NCBI RefSeq assembly: GCF_001434935.1 | Contig: NZ_AZEG01000016.1 | Location: 1 to 52,455 of the forward strand | Length of the DNA: 52,455 nucleotides | Direction of reading: 5' to 3' | Origin: Liquorilactobacillus uvarum DSM 19971 | Lineage (GTDB): Bacteria; Bacillota; Bacilli; Lactobacillales; Lactobacillaceae | Shown: positions 43,871-52,455 of the stretch, one piece after another | How positions within the stretch are numbered: position 1 is the first letter of the stretch | Layout: the number at the start of each line of letters is the position of its first letter | Translations under genes and position numbers: made by a program | The notes under the pieces: generated by a model | Seen by the model: only the letters and a program-made list of their open reading frames with translations | What the model was told of the DNA's origin: nothing | Database searches by the model: none

Positions 43871-44995
43871 TTAATTATTTTTCAATCCATTCATCGCCGT
43901 TAAAACCACCATAGTTGATTGATAATAGCTATTAGGATCTAATTTCTGCATAAAGATATATTTTTCCTGTTGCAGCAACTTATTAAAATTTTGATTGCGC
44001 AAGGCAGCATATAAAATTGGGGCAGCAAAACTTGCTGATTGATAATCATTTAAATTATTTCCATTAAGTTTATAACCACCTGTAATATAATCTTTTGTCA
44101 TGAAAAACTTCATTAGCTTATTTAGAACACGCTGACTAGTTTTATCTTTACTCTGTGCTAAATTATAAGGAATCCGGCATGCATTGTAATAATAATCGCC
44201 ATCATACTTAGAGGAAACTGTTTTGGGCGAGACTGGAATCGCAATTGAACCCTTTACCCAGGCAAAATCAGGTATTAAACCGGTCTTGTTCCGCGAACTC
44301 AAGCTTTTCAAACTCTGCATCATAGAATCTTTTATCGTTAGCCACTTACCATTTCGGCTAAAATAATAAAATTCATCAAACTGTGCTGGTAAAACATCCG
44401 ACGTGCGCAGCAATTTATTATATTCAGTGCTATTTGTTGCCCAATTTCCGACTGTCAAACTCTTTGTTTTATTGTTGTAATCATACTTCAACAGATCATT
44501 TAACACTTTTTCAGCTTGTTTATTATAAATTTTTGCCTTATTTGGCCACAGTTTCCCTGCTTTGATTAACGCATATGCAATATATATATCACCATCAGTT
44601 GCACTATTTTTAAATTTTTTAACTACACCATTCTGGGAAGTCCTTTGTTTCCATGACATTAACTCAGTCCCTGAATCTCTGTTCTTTAAATAGTAGTTAT
44701 AAAGTTTGGTAAAATCTTTTTGTGTTGTATACCCTTGTTCAGCGGCCTTTACAGTTAATAAAAGACCATACCCTTGACCTTCAGACAGTACAACCGCATT
44801 GTTTCTGCTCTTTTGTGTCTGAATATAGGCTGCATTCTTGTCCAACTTGTCTGGAACAAAAAAAGCTGTTCGCCATTGATCATAAAGATTCTTCTCAATA
44901 TTTTTCAAGCTACTAATACGTACAAAAATCAAAATACCAATAAAAATCAATAAAATTGAGCTGAATAAAACATAATTCAAAATAGTTTTCTTCAC
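43871..44995 (-). CDS. GH8 family glycoside hydrolase of the exopolysaccharide operon
   Basis: A 374-residue GH8 enzyme anchored by an N-terminal membrane helix (about 8-27), so it acts outside the cell. The acid catalyst lies in LSEGQGYGLLL (Glu near 72) and the second acidic residue in NSATDGDIYIAYAL (Asp near 123-125). GH8 enzymes (BcsZ, chitosanases, beta-glucanases) in polysaccharide operons trim the nascent chain. It is the last gene, 11 bases after the glycosyltransferase, and starts with GTG behind GAGAGGA. Confidence 0.9.
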   Translation of the reverse strand: MKKTILNYVLFSSILLIFIGILIFVRISSLKNIEKNLYDQWRTAFFVPDKLDKNAAYIQTQKSRNNAVVLSEGQGYGLLLTVKAAEQGYTTQKDFTKLYNYYLKNRDSGTELMSWKQRTSQNGVVKKFKNSATDGDIYIAYALIKAGKLWPNKAKIYNKQAEKVLNDLLKYDYNNKTKSLTVGNWATNSTEYNKLLRTSDVLPAQFDEFYYFSRNGKWLTIKDSMMQSLKSLSSRNKTGLIPDFAWVKGSIAIPVSPKTVSSKYDGDYYYNACRIPYNLAQSKDKTSQRVLNKLMKFFMTKDYITGGYKLNGNNLNDYQSASFAAPILYAALRNQNFNKLLQQEKYIFMQKLDPNSYYQSTMVVLTAMNGLKNN

Positions 44996-45006
44996 AATGC
45001 TTCCTC

Positions 45007-46317
45007 TCAGTCATCAAACCTTTTCGTTTTTACCCAAACATTTCCATCACGATGCAAAATTCTATCCAACATTACTGAACAAACTGCAGAAATCGAAACA
45101 ATAATAAAAAGCTGTGAATAGCTAAAATATGATGCTAGTCCCAGCCAGATTTGTTCTGGAGTTGCTTGACCAAATTGTGTGACTAAAGCCATACTAATTT
45201 GAAGAAGGTACAAAAGAATCATCAAACCCCAGTTGAAAAACAGAATCTGTGCGATGTAAACATTGCTTGCCGAAAACATAAAAGGTAATTGTAAATTGGG
45301 AATAAAAAGCCCTAATGATAAAACAACGACATTCGAAAAGAAAATGACATCCGATAAAATAATCGCACAATTGAACCACAAAAATGTGGAGACATAATAA
45401 AAGGTTTCGAACTTTACCCTCCAATTACTTCTATCAAAAAGATGTTTAAAATTGGCGATAACAACCTCATAGTTTCCTTTAGCCCACCGTTTACGTTGTA
45501 GGTAGTATGCCTTCAAATTTTCAGGTTCCTGCTGAAATGCTTCCGAATTGTAGGCTAAAGCAATCAGTTTACCGCTCTGCATTATTTTAAACGAAATATC
45601 CGTATCTTCCGTTAATGCTCCATTTCGCCATCCCCCAATACTTTTTACAAACTCAGTATTAATAATAAAATTGGTTCCAGGTATCCTTCCAATTTTAAAC
45701 AGATGCCACAAACCTATATGTTGAATACGTTGAGTAACAACGATTTCTTGATTAATACAACGCGTCAAAAAATTTTGTGTAGCATTACGGGTCTTATTTC
45801 TACCGAAAGCAGCCACATGTCGAGTTGGATCTTTTAGAGCTTCTGCAACCAAAAAATAAAGTGCGTTTTTTTCTGGCATCGCATCAGCATCATAAACAGC
45901 AATGTACTCCCCATGCGCTGTTTTCAAGGCATCATTTAAAACGCCTGCTTTTCCACCAGCCCCCTTTCGTTTTATTATCTTTATATTTCGCATTTGATAT
46001 TTAGGTAGTTGCTTGATATCCTTCATTACCTCATAAGTATGATCGCTGCAGTTATCCGCAAAAAGCATTACCTCAACCCTTGCTTGCGGATAATTCATAT
46101 TCAAGATAGCCTCAACTGTTTGAGCAATCACTAATTCTTCATTATGCGCGGGTACTACAACTGTGATCAAAGGATAACGTGGCAATTTCTCAACAATCGA
46201 CTTAGTACGACTATTTTTTAACCAAAAATGGGCTGCACCAGTCAAGATCATCAAAGACATCGTCAAAGAAAACCAGATTGAAATCAAAGTTATGATCATT
46301 AAGACTTGGTTAATCAT
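45007..46317 (-). CDS. Processive GT2 polysaccharide synthase
   Basis: A 436-residue membrane glycosyltransferase. After an N-terminal helix, the GT2 domain carries DAD (143-145), TED (236-238) and QRKRW (274-278, the QxxRW motif of processive synthases). Four C-terminal helices form the export channel. This layout matches PgaC/BcsA-type synthases making beta-linked chains; no PilZ domain is present. The product (poly-N-acetylglucosamine, beta-glucan or cellulose-like) is not fixed, though the GH8 partner favours a beta-linked chain. No good ribosome site; the start overlaps the small gene upstream, so translation is coupled. Confidence 0.9.
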   Translation of the reverse strand: MINQVLMIITLISIWFSLTMSLMILTGAAHFWLKNSRTKSIVEKLPRYPLITVVVPAHNEELVIAQTVEAILNMNYPQARVEVMLFADNCSDHTYEVMKDIKQLPKYQMRNIKIIKRKGAGGKAGVLNDALKTAHGEYIAVYDADAMPEKNALYFLVAEALKDPTRHVAAFGRNKTRNATQNFLTRCINQEIVVTQRIQHIGLWHLFKIGRIPGTNFIINTEFVKSIGGWRNGALTEDTDISFKIMQSGKLIALAYNSEAFQQEPENLKAYYLQRKRWAKGNYEVVIANFKHLFDRSNWRVKFETFYYVSTFLWFNCAIILSDVIFFSNVVVLSLGLFIPNLQLPFMFSASNVYIAQILFFNWGLMILLYLLQISMALVTQFGQATPEQIWLGLASYFSYSQLFIIVSISAVCSVMLDRILHRDGNVWVKTKRFDD

Positions 46318-46453
46318 CTTTTTCTACCGCCTTAAAATTTTTATTTATTCTATGATAAATCACTAAATGACAAATGAAAAATCCAACCGTACAAAAAGCA
46401 AAAAAAGCACTGATAATTATTGCCAAGACAAAGAAAATATTTGTCAAATTCAC
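46310..46453 (-). CDS. Small membrane subunit of the exopolysaccharide operon (47 aa)
   Basis: A GTG at 46453 with GAGGTG seven bases upstream opens a 47-residue frame starting MNLTNIFFVLAIIISAFF. It has one long hydrophobic segment and a basic then acidic tail (HRINKNF...EKDD). Its TAA overlaps the synthase ATG by eight bases and it starts 16 bases after the GGDEF-like gene, so it fits the operon exactly. The product may be a small accessory subunit of the synthase, as PgaD or BcsF are in other systems; no homology is visible. Confidence 0.75.
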   Translation of the reverse strand: MNLTNIFFVLAIIISAFFAFCTVGFFICHLVIYHRINKNFKAVEKDD

Positions 46454-46469
46454 TTTGATCACCTCAATT

Positions 46470-47333
46470 CTACTGATACTCTACAACGATTTTCGTCTCC
46501 AACTGTCTTTTTAAATTATTAGTTAAATCTTTAAACGTGCTGAAATCATTCACATTTTTGTAATTGATTGCTTGATACGCATATTTATATTGCAAATCAT
46601 GTTTTACTCCCTGATCCTGATATTTTATATCAGCTAACCTTTCTTTCACCTTGTGATCGATAGTTTCTTTTAGTTCTTTTTCAAGTTTAGAAGAAAAAAT
46701 TAGAAAATTACCTGAATCTATATAACAGATCACCTCATCAGGGAGACGATGAACTTTTAGAATATCCGCTATTTCCTTCAAAATCCGCTTGTATTCAGTA
46801 GAATTAAGTTGGCGATACTGGTTACTGTGTGCCCAATGAATACACGTTGCTGCAATTGTAAGTTCTTTACTATCCATGTTATTGGCAATAAAAGAAATAT
46901 AACGCTCATAAAAACGAGCAGCATTATTTTTGTTTTTCAATTTAGTAACAGAATTAATATGATTAGTATAACTAATAATATTGCTTTTATTAGAGAGTGC
47001 GGATTCTCTTACCCCGCCCAAGCCCTTGATAAGTGCACCTAAAGCGCTAAAAAGAGGAATTGTAAAAATCAAAAGACCTCTTTCTAAATGCGGCATATAT
47101 ACTATTCCTGCCATCATGGTAAACGTTCCAGCAATCACCACTAAAATGACAAACCATGTTAACAAAACATCAGGTAAGATAAAAGCACTTATAAGCCCTA
47201 ATAAACTCAAAATTGAGACAGCCCAAAAAATATCGACAAACATTTCTTGAGTCAAATATAATAATAAAATCAATACAATAGCTAATAGTACAACTGCATA
47301 CTCATATTTAAAAAAGCTAAATAACTTACGCAT
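46470..47333 (-). CDS. Membrane protein with degenerate GGDEF domain, predicted c-di-GMP receptor
   Basis: A 287-residue protein. Residues about 10-105 form four or five membrane helices. The C-terminal part (about 120-260) follows the GGDEF fold: NSVTKLKNKNNAARFYE replaces the usual DxLTGLxNR start, and IDSGNF (205-210) stands where GGDEF would be, so cyclase activity is not expected. RLPD (196-199) sits five residues ahead, exactly where the RxxD inhibitory site that binds c-di-GMP lies in true GGDEF proteins. PelD works this way in Pel export. First gene of the operon; GAGGAG precedes the ATG. Confidence 0.72.
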   Translation of the reverse strand: MRKLFSFFKYEYAVVLLAIVLILLLYLTQEMFVDIFWAVSILSLLGLISAFILPDVLLTWFVILVVIAGTFTMMAGIVYMPHLERGLLIFTIPLFSALGALIKGLGGVRESALSNKSNIISYTNHINSVTKLKNKNNAARFYERYISFIANNMDSKELTIAATCIHWAHSNQYRQLNSTEYKRILKEIADILKVHRLPDEVICYIDSGNFLIFSSKLEKELKETIDHKVKERLADIKYQDQGVKHDLQYKYAYQAINYKNVNDFSTFKDLTNNLKRQLETKIVVEYQ

Positions 47334-47974
47334 TTTTTTCTCCTCAAAATTTATATTTTAAATAAGCTATAATTAGTTCTTTGATAATCTACAAATTAAA
47401 TTGTAAATGAGTTATATTATAGGGTAATATTGTACTAACTTCCAGTAATTATGTTCATGCACTTTATTAAATAATCTATATTTCTTGTTTAACCAATTTT
47501 CCCCTTTGATTTTACTTTCTACTTAAGGATTACCTCACTCAATTCAGCAAAAAAACTGAAATTCACTTTCTGCTTCAAATTTAATTTCAGCTTAAGTAAT
47601 ATTTCAGTAATTGATGTTGAAACAAAAGTTTAATTTATGCTCTAGTTTTCTTATTGATTCCGTGTAAATGTGTTCCATAACCCAAAACCCAACTTAAAAT
47701 TGCCCATAGAGAACACGCTATATGCATAATTTAGCGTTAGTATTCAAAATTTGCCGACTTATCTCATACTCCCTATTCTCTGTACTGCATTTAAGAAGAT
47801 ATCATATCATCAAATATAAAAATTCTACATTTGACCTTCAGACAAAATTTTTTCTACTTTTTGTCTTCTTTTTTCAGTCAAACACAATAAACTGTCAGCT
47901 TAATCGGATTTGCTGCACCTTTCCACATACACCTTTCTTGGTAGCTCCACTTAGACAATTATTCCTAATATAAA
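47334..47974. other. Long intergenic region upstream of the exopolysaccharide operon
   Basis: No gene is supported. The operon promoter is probably TTGTAG-N17-TATAGC close to 47390-47362, or a TATAAT near 47418. Inverted arms CTGAAATT/AATTTCAG (47556-47563, 47583-47590) and ACTTAAG/CTTAAGT (47521-47527, 47591-47597) lie further upstream and could be a regulator's site. Confidence 0.45.
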
Positions 47975-48541
47975 CTAGATTTTTTTCAGCATTGCCTGTT
48001 GGAGTAAATTCATGAAATCTGCTTGCTGCTTTATTAAGTCTGTATTTTCATAATTGGTTAATGTAAATGAGACAGATGCCAACGCAATTTCAGCATACAT
48101 TTTTGCTAAAAATTCACTTGAAAAATTCCTGTTAATTTCGTGATTCGTAAAATACTCAAATGATTCTTGAAAAAGAATTTTTTTAAAGTTACTTTCTAAG
48201 CTCCTATCAACTCCGCTAGCTTTTAAGATGGTAGACAGATTCTTGTTGTGTGAAGCCATACTTTGCGTAATACTGCTGATTACCTTTAAAGTATTATGTT
48301 CAGCAACTGACTTGAATCGTTCATGAATCTCTGTTTGAAATTGTCTAGAATATTCTTGAATAATAGTATCTAGCAATGCGTACTTATCCACATAATGATC
48401 ATAAAAAGTTGACTTGCTGATTAATGCTTCCTCACAAATTTCTTTTACCGTTACCTTCGCAAGGTCCTTTTCAGATAATATGTTGATGAATGTTGTTTCT
48501 ATTAGTCTTTCAGTTTTTATTTCTCGCTTATCCAACACCAT
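47975..48541 (-). CDS. TetR-family transcriptional regulator
   Basis: A 188-residue regulator with an N-terminal helix-turn-helix (KVTVKEICEEALISKSTFYDHYVDK, given as the HTH region about 25-50) and a C-terminal ligand domain of the TetR_C_7/DhaS-like kind. I chose the ATG at 48541 with AAAGGTG upstream; a GTG at 48550 is the alternative. It is divergent from a hydrolase gene and separated from it by inverted repeats, so it probably represses that gene and itself. Confidence 0.88.
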   Translation of the reverse strand: MVLDKREIKTERLIETTFINILSEKDLAKVTVKEICEEALISKSTFYDHYVDKYALLDTIIQEYSRQFQTEIHERFKSVAEHNTLKVISSITQSMASHNKNLSTILKASGVDRSLESNFKKILFQESFEYFTNHEINRNFSSEFLAKMYAEIALASVSFTLTNYENTDLIKQQADFMNLLQQAMLKKI

Positions 48542-48564
48542 AACAATCACCTTTCCTTCATTTG

Positions 48565-48607
48565 GTAGGATATCACACTAATTGATAACAATGGTTTGAT
48601 ATCCTAC
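48565..48607. promoter_or_regulatory. Inverted repeat, candidate TetR operator
   Basis: GTAGGATATCA (48565-48575) and TGATATCCTAC (48597-48607) are perfect 11-base arms with 21 bases between, in the gap between the divergent tetR and hydrolase genes. Confidence 0.7.
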
Positions 48608-48689
48608 AATCAATCAGAACTTGCTTGTTGTATACTTCTGAAATTTCATAGATACTACACCTAGAGAAATTAAGAGGAGGTACTTCAAA

Positions 48690-49801
48690 ATGTTCAAACA
48701 ATATGTTGAAAATGAACAATTCAATTTGCAAATCAATCGTTTCATAAATGATGAATTTGAGAATGATCCAGTTGTTCAACAAGATCTGGAAACAATCGTT
48801 CCCCAACTGAAGGATACTGAATCATGGTACAAGGCCTGGTTCCAAAAAGCACAAGAACGCGAACTTGATGGACAATGGTCAATTTCTTCAGCCTACTATC
48901 AGGCAGCAGAATTTTATTTAAACTCAGATGATCCTCGAGATCAATTTGTATACGAAAAATACCGTACAAACTTTTATAAGGGATATACCGACTTTGAATA
49001 TGAATCCTATAAAGTTCCTTATGAGAATAGCTATCTGCCAGTAGTTAAGTTAATTACCCCAGGGGCAACAAAGAACCTCTTATTCTTTGCGGGGTTTGAT
49101 TCATATATGGAAGAAATGGTCAAATGGCACATTTTATGAAAGGCCTCGATTATAACATTTATGTCTTTGACGGACCTGGTCAAGGTACTGCGCTCAAAAA
49201 CGGTCTAAAGCTCACGCATAATTGGGAAAAACCGATTAGTACTATCTTAGATTATTTCGGCATTAAGCGTGCAAGCGCAGTTGGAATGTCACTGGGAGGC
49301 TACCTGGTCATGCGAGCTGCTGCTTTTGAAAAAAGACTGGATAAAGTTGTTGCTTTCGATATTTTTTACAGTTTTATGGATAGTTTACGTGTTCGTTTGC
49401 CTTATGACAAAATGACCAAGGTCGAGCAGTTGCTGGCTGCTAATCAAAAAGAAATTATCAATACTCAATTTTATGCGATGATGAAGCAAAATCTTGACTT
49501 AAATTGGAAAATAAACAAGGGCTTAGAGAACACCGGGACTAAGACACCTTATGATCTACTTAAGGAATTTCAAAAGTACAACATCAAACCAATTCTCCCC
49601 CTGATCAATCAAGATGTTCTACTGCTTGCAGGAGAAAATGACCAGTATGTCCCTAGCAGTCGTCTTCCAGAAATTGCTACTGGCTTAGTCAATGCAAGTT
49701 CAGTTAAGTCAATCATGTTTGATAAGGCATCTGGTGGAGACCAGCATTGTCAAGCAGGCAGACGCGAACTCGGTTTTGATAAAATCAAGAAATTTTTATA
49801 A
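48690..49801 (+). pseudogene. Alpha/beta hydrolase, frameshifted
   Basis: A hydrolase of about 370 residues split into two frames. Frame one (48690-49139) runs to FFAGFDSYMEEMV and stops soon after. Frame two (from 49124) continues MAHFMKGLDYNIYVFDGPGQG, carries the nucleophile elbow GMSLGG, the acid in ENDQYVP and the His in GGDQHCQ. One extra A in the AAA run at 49122-49124 would join them. The N-terminal helical extension is typical of 2,6-dihydropseudooxynicotine-hydrolase-like enzymes. A sequencing slip in the short A run cannot be excluded. GAGGAGG precedes the ATG. Confidence 0.82.
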
Positions 49802-49880
49802 TAACCGATCTGAGAAATGGTCTGCAAATTGAGCTTGTATACAGCTGATTTGCGAACCAGAATATCCCTTTCGTAAACTA

Positions 49881-49932
49881 AAAGAACTCCATAAACATTA
49901 GATACTATCTAACGTTCATAGAGTTCTTTTTA
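49881..49932 (+). terminator. Terminator after the hydrolase
   Basis: AAAGAACTC.AT.AAC.TTAGATA pairs with TATCTAA.GTT.AT.GAGTTCTTT, followed by TTTATATTA. The perfect outer arms make it potentially bidirectional. Confidence 0.85.
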
Positions 49933-50091
49933 TATTATGTCTCAAGATCTTGTTGAAGGTTCTGTATAAAAGCATTCAAAAACCTAGTTTTTCCATCTAG
50001 CTAAAATCTTACCTGCATTCAAAAAATTGACTATATCCCAAACATACTTTTTAAGCTCATAAAAATTTCGAATTTGTATTACTACAGTTGG

Positions 50092-50748
50092 TTATACTAT
50101 ACTGAATTTTTTATTCTTCAACTCTATTGTTTGGTCGCATAATGAAGCTACCTCGGGTTCATGCGTTACTAGAATAACGCATTTTTTTTGCTTGTGTGCT
50201 AGATCTTTAAACAAGTTCAAAACCTCTCGCGTGTTTTGTTCATCCAAATTACCTGTTGGCTCATCTGCCACAACCAGTCTAGCATCACAACACATAGTCC
50301 GTGCTATTGCAACTCTTTGCTGTTGTCCTCCAGAAAGATGCGTTACTTTTTTCTTAGCCATTTCCTGATCAATTCCAATGTTTGCAAGCATTTTAAAAAC
50401 ATATTCTCGATCATTAGCATGTTCAGCCCTAGTAATCGCCATTGCTGTTAGCACATTTTCTAAAGCCGACATATAGTTAAAAAGATTGTAAGATTGAAAG
50501 ACCATTGAAACATTTTTATTTCGATAATTCGTTAACCCAATCTTTGGAAGAGGCACTCCTTGATATTCAATTGTCCCTGCACTTGGTTTATCTAAACCAG
50601 CTAAAAGGGAAAGAAATGTTGTTTTACCAGAACCACTGCTGCCGATAATCGCATATAACTTTCCTTCTTCAAATTCTAAATTTGCATTGTTAAAAAGTTT
50701 ATTTTCTTTCTGATCATACCAGTATTCAAGATTTTTTGTTTTTAGCAT
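50092..50748 (-). CDS. ABC transporter ATP-binding protein (MacB/LolD type)
   Basis: A 218-residue nucleotide-binding subunit. Walker A is GSSGSGKTT, the signature is LSGGQQQRVAIAR, Walker B is RLVVADEPTGNLD and the switch His lies in LVTHEP; the DEPTGNLD form is typical of MacB/LolD-type exporters. I chose the ATG at 50748, 9 bases after AAGGA; the ATG at 50757 is too close to it. It powers the permease encoded 13-20 bases upstream in the same operon. Confidence 0.93.
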   Translation of the reverse strand: MLKTKNLEYWYDQKENKLFNNANLEFEEGKLYAIIGSSGSGKTTFLSLLAGLDKPSAGTIEYQGVPLPKIGLTNYRNKNVSMVFQSYNLFNYMSALENVLTAMAITRAEHANDREYVFKMLANIGIDQEMAKKKVTHLSGGQQQRVAIARTMCCDARLVVADEPTGNLDEQNTREVLNLFKDLAHKQKKCVILVTHEPEVASLCDQTIELKNKKFSIV

Positions 50749-50769
50749 TTTTCTCATTCCTTCCGCAAT

Positions 50770-52230
50770 TTAGGATATCAATATTTTTTTAGGCTGTAGT
50801 CTTAAAATCCCAATAGATCCAATCATTATTGCTAAAAGGATAATAATTAGTCCAAAAGCTGCTAGTTGGATCAAAGAAATTATACTAATGCTTGTTGAAA
50901 GATTTTTGAGCTGCTGTGTTGAACTGGCACTTTGTGATGCTGAGCCTCTATTGTTAGCTTTTCCTGGCGTCTGCTGATTATTTTCTCCAGGCTGTCCTCC
51001 ATTATTCGTCTGGCCTTGACTATTGCCACCACTATTATTTGCAGTTACACTAGTTGTTGATGTTTCTTGATTAACAAGTTGTTTTCCAACTGCGTCTCCA
51101 ACAAATTTACCTCCAAAACCAGCAATTGCTATTGAAACAACCATTATCATTGCCATTTCCACAAAAAATTGTGCGATCACTTTCCACCGTTTCTCACCCA
51201 ATGAAAGCAAAACTCCAATTTCATAACGTCGTTCACGAATCATCAAAATGACGATCAATGTTAAGATAATGGTTCCCGCAATACTAACTAAAAACACAAT
51301 TTTTCTTGCAAAGGACTTAACGTTGTTAAGAGGTGTTAACAGCGATTGATATGTGCTGTCATCTTTTGAAAGCGAAAGTTTAGAACTGTTAATTGATTTC
51401 TTCGCATCTTTGATAAAACTTGAAGCCTTTGCTGGATTGTTAATTGTATAAGCAACTGATTCAGCTGTGGTACTTGTCCCTTTGATTGAGTTTGCCAATG
51501 TGTATGAGCTATATATTGTGTTTGCTGGATCACTTTGCCCCATCATGCCACCACTCTGGCTTGTCGTCGAACTTGTCTTGTAAATGCCGACTACTTTTAA
51601 TTTATAAACTTTTTTGCTAGTACTTTTAATAGTAACAATATCACCAACAGATATGCTATTTTGCTTAGCTAAATCTTTTTCAAGCACAACATTATTAGTT
51701 CCTTTATCAGATGCCTTTATGCCACGTCCACTCGTTATTTTACTTGTATTAGACGTAAAAGAACTGACTTGATTCGTGGATGAAACTCCGGAAATTGATA
51801 GATCTCCTTGACTGCTAGAAGTTGCACCTGATTTTCCACCCATCGGACTACTCATTTGGCTATTACTTGAAGTTTCAATTGCATCAAATGATTTCGCATT
51901 TGCTGTAGTTGAACTTGCTATATTGTAGTTCTTAACATATTTAGACTTGCCTATTTTTTCTGCTGTCTTAATATTTACACTCGCTAGGCTCAATGTAGGT
52001 GTTTTGCTTTTCTGCTGCCGTAATTTTTTAAAAGCATTATCACGATTAGCAGATAATGTAACTGTCGCTCCAGAACTTTTTTTAGCGTTGTTAACTGCAG
52101 TGGTAGCTGCATTTTGAATAATAATTCCTGCCAAAACAAAAAGAAGTATTGCTGAAAGAACTAAGGTTAAAAGTATTGTCCGCCCTACTTTCCCCTTTAT
52201 ATTTAAAAAAGCTCTGTTAAAAAAATTCAT
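50770..52230 (-). CDS. ABC transporter permease (FtsX/MacB family)
   Basis: A 486-residue permease. An N-terminal helix (about 15-38) is followed by a large extracellular MacB-PCD-type domain (about 40-320) with Ser/Gly/Met-rich insertions, then the FtsX domain with helices near 325-345, 360-385 and 460-480. Between the second and third of these lies a low-complexity Asn/Gly/Gln/Pro/Ser-rich loop of about 60 residues. Related pairs expel peptides or bacteriocins, or transmit mechanical signals. GGAGG precedes the ATG. Confidence 0.88.
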   Translation of the reverse strand: MNFFNRAFLNIKGKVGRTILLTLVLSAILLFVLAGIIIQNAATTAVNNAKKSSGATVTLSANRDNAFKKLRQQKSKTPTLSLASVNIKTAEKIGKSKYVKNYNIASSTTANAKSFDAIETSSNSQMSSPMGGKSGATSSSQGDLSISGVSSTNQVSSFTSNTSKITSGRGIKASDKGTNNVVLEKDLAKQNSISVGDIVTIKSTSKKVYKLKVVGIYKTSSTTSQSGGMMGQSDPANTIYSSYTLANSIKGTSTTAESVAYTINNPAKASSFIKDAKKSINSSKLSLSKDDSTYQSLLTPLNNVKSFARKIVFLVSIAGTIILTLIVILMIRERRYEIGVLLSLGEKRWKVIAQFFVEMAMIMVVSIAIAGFGGKFVGDAVGKQLVNQETSTTSVTANNSGGNSQGQTNNGGQPGENNQQTPGKANNRGSASQSASSTQQLKNLSTSISIISLIQLAAFGLIIILLAIMIGSIGILRLQPKKILIS

Positions 52231-52455
52231 TAGAACGCCTCCAATTTCTAATAATGCTGCTTTTATTTTACTTGCGTAATGAAGGTAATTCTAACTGTAC
52301 ATTCCTGGAGTAGCAATAATCATTAAGAGAGCTTAGAGAAAAAAGCGTTAATTTAATAAATAAACAATATCCTAAATAATTTCATTAGATTCTAATCATT
52401 GCTCCTATCCTAGTATTTGGTACATAAATTTCTGAACAGTTGTGCCATAATTAAT

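Noticed and set aside
47722-47973. 83-codon plus-strand frame upstream of the TetR gene
   Set aside because: No ribosome site, composition unlike a protein, and it converges on the tetR stop; treated as chance.
48573-48806. Minus-strand frame across the tetR-hydrolase gap
   Set aside because: Antisense to the hydrolase start and covering the operator; no family resemblance.

Overview
The window is AT-rich, densely coded DNA from a low-GC Gram-positive, almost certainly a lactobacillus (family Lactobacillaceae; a plant- or beverage-associated genus such as Liquorilactobacillus is a guess). The pointers are many sugar phosphotransferase (PTS) genes, bifunctional AdhE, a T-box in front of brnQ, Rex- and CcpA-type operators, strong AGGAGG ribosome sites and a gutFRMCBA-ordered sorbitol operon like that of Lacticaseibacillus casei. 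No tRNA, rRNA, insertion sequence, phage or CRISPR array was seen.

Layout. 0.3-3.3 kb: a DUF2207 membrane protein and an SGNH hydrolase. 3.4-10.5 kb: a mannose-class PTS (IIA-IIB-IIC-IID) that ends in an alpha-1,6-type glucosidase, with a textbook sigma-54 promoter and an upstream LevR-type activator. 10.9-12.1 kb: a LytTR regulator coupled to a LiaF-like membrane protein. 12.3-14.1 kb: brnQ behind a T-box. 14.2-14.9 kb: a short-chain dehydrogenase with an altered glycine motif. 15.2-20.5 kb: the sorbitol operon, whose regulator gutR is frameshifted in a TA repeat. 20.6-22.6 kb: a small hydrophobic-peptide transcript, an apparent attenuator and a peptide-binding lipoprotein. 22.8-25.6 kb: adhE with Rex and cre sites. 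25.9-32.5 kb: a ureide (purine-breakdown) module of aminotransferase, allantoate-type amidohydrolase, PucR regulator and MFS carrier, sharing a DNA motif, with a 2-hydroxyacid dehydrogenase beside it. 32.8-35.4 kb: DUF72, DUF1003 and a small cationic membrane peptide. 36-40.6 kb: a trehalose locus (treB, treR, treC). 40.7-43.7 kb: HAD phosphatase, DeoR regulator and EamA exporter. 43.9-47.3 kb: a synthase-dependent exopolysaccharide operon with a dead GGDEF-like protein that keeps a c-di-GMP I-site motif. 48-49.8 kb: TetR with a divergent, frameshifted alpha/beta hydrolase. 50-52.2 kb: an ABC exporter-type ATPase and permease.

How it works together. Most of the window is carbohydrate uptake under layered control: sigma-54/LevR, GutR/GutM, TreR and probably CcpA. 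AdhE disposes of reducing power under NADH (Rex) control. The most unusual parts are the compact exopolysaccharide operon with a predicted c-di-GMP receptor, the peptide/attenuator region before the lipoprotein, and the ureide module with its shared operator.
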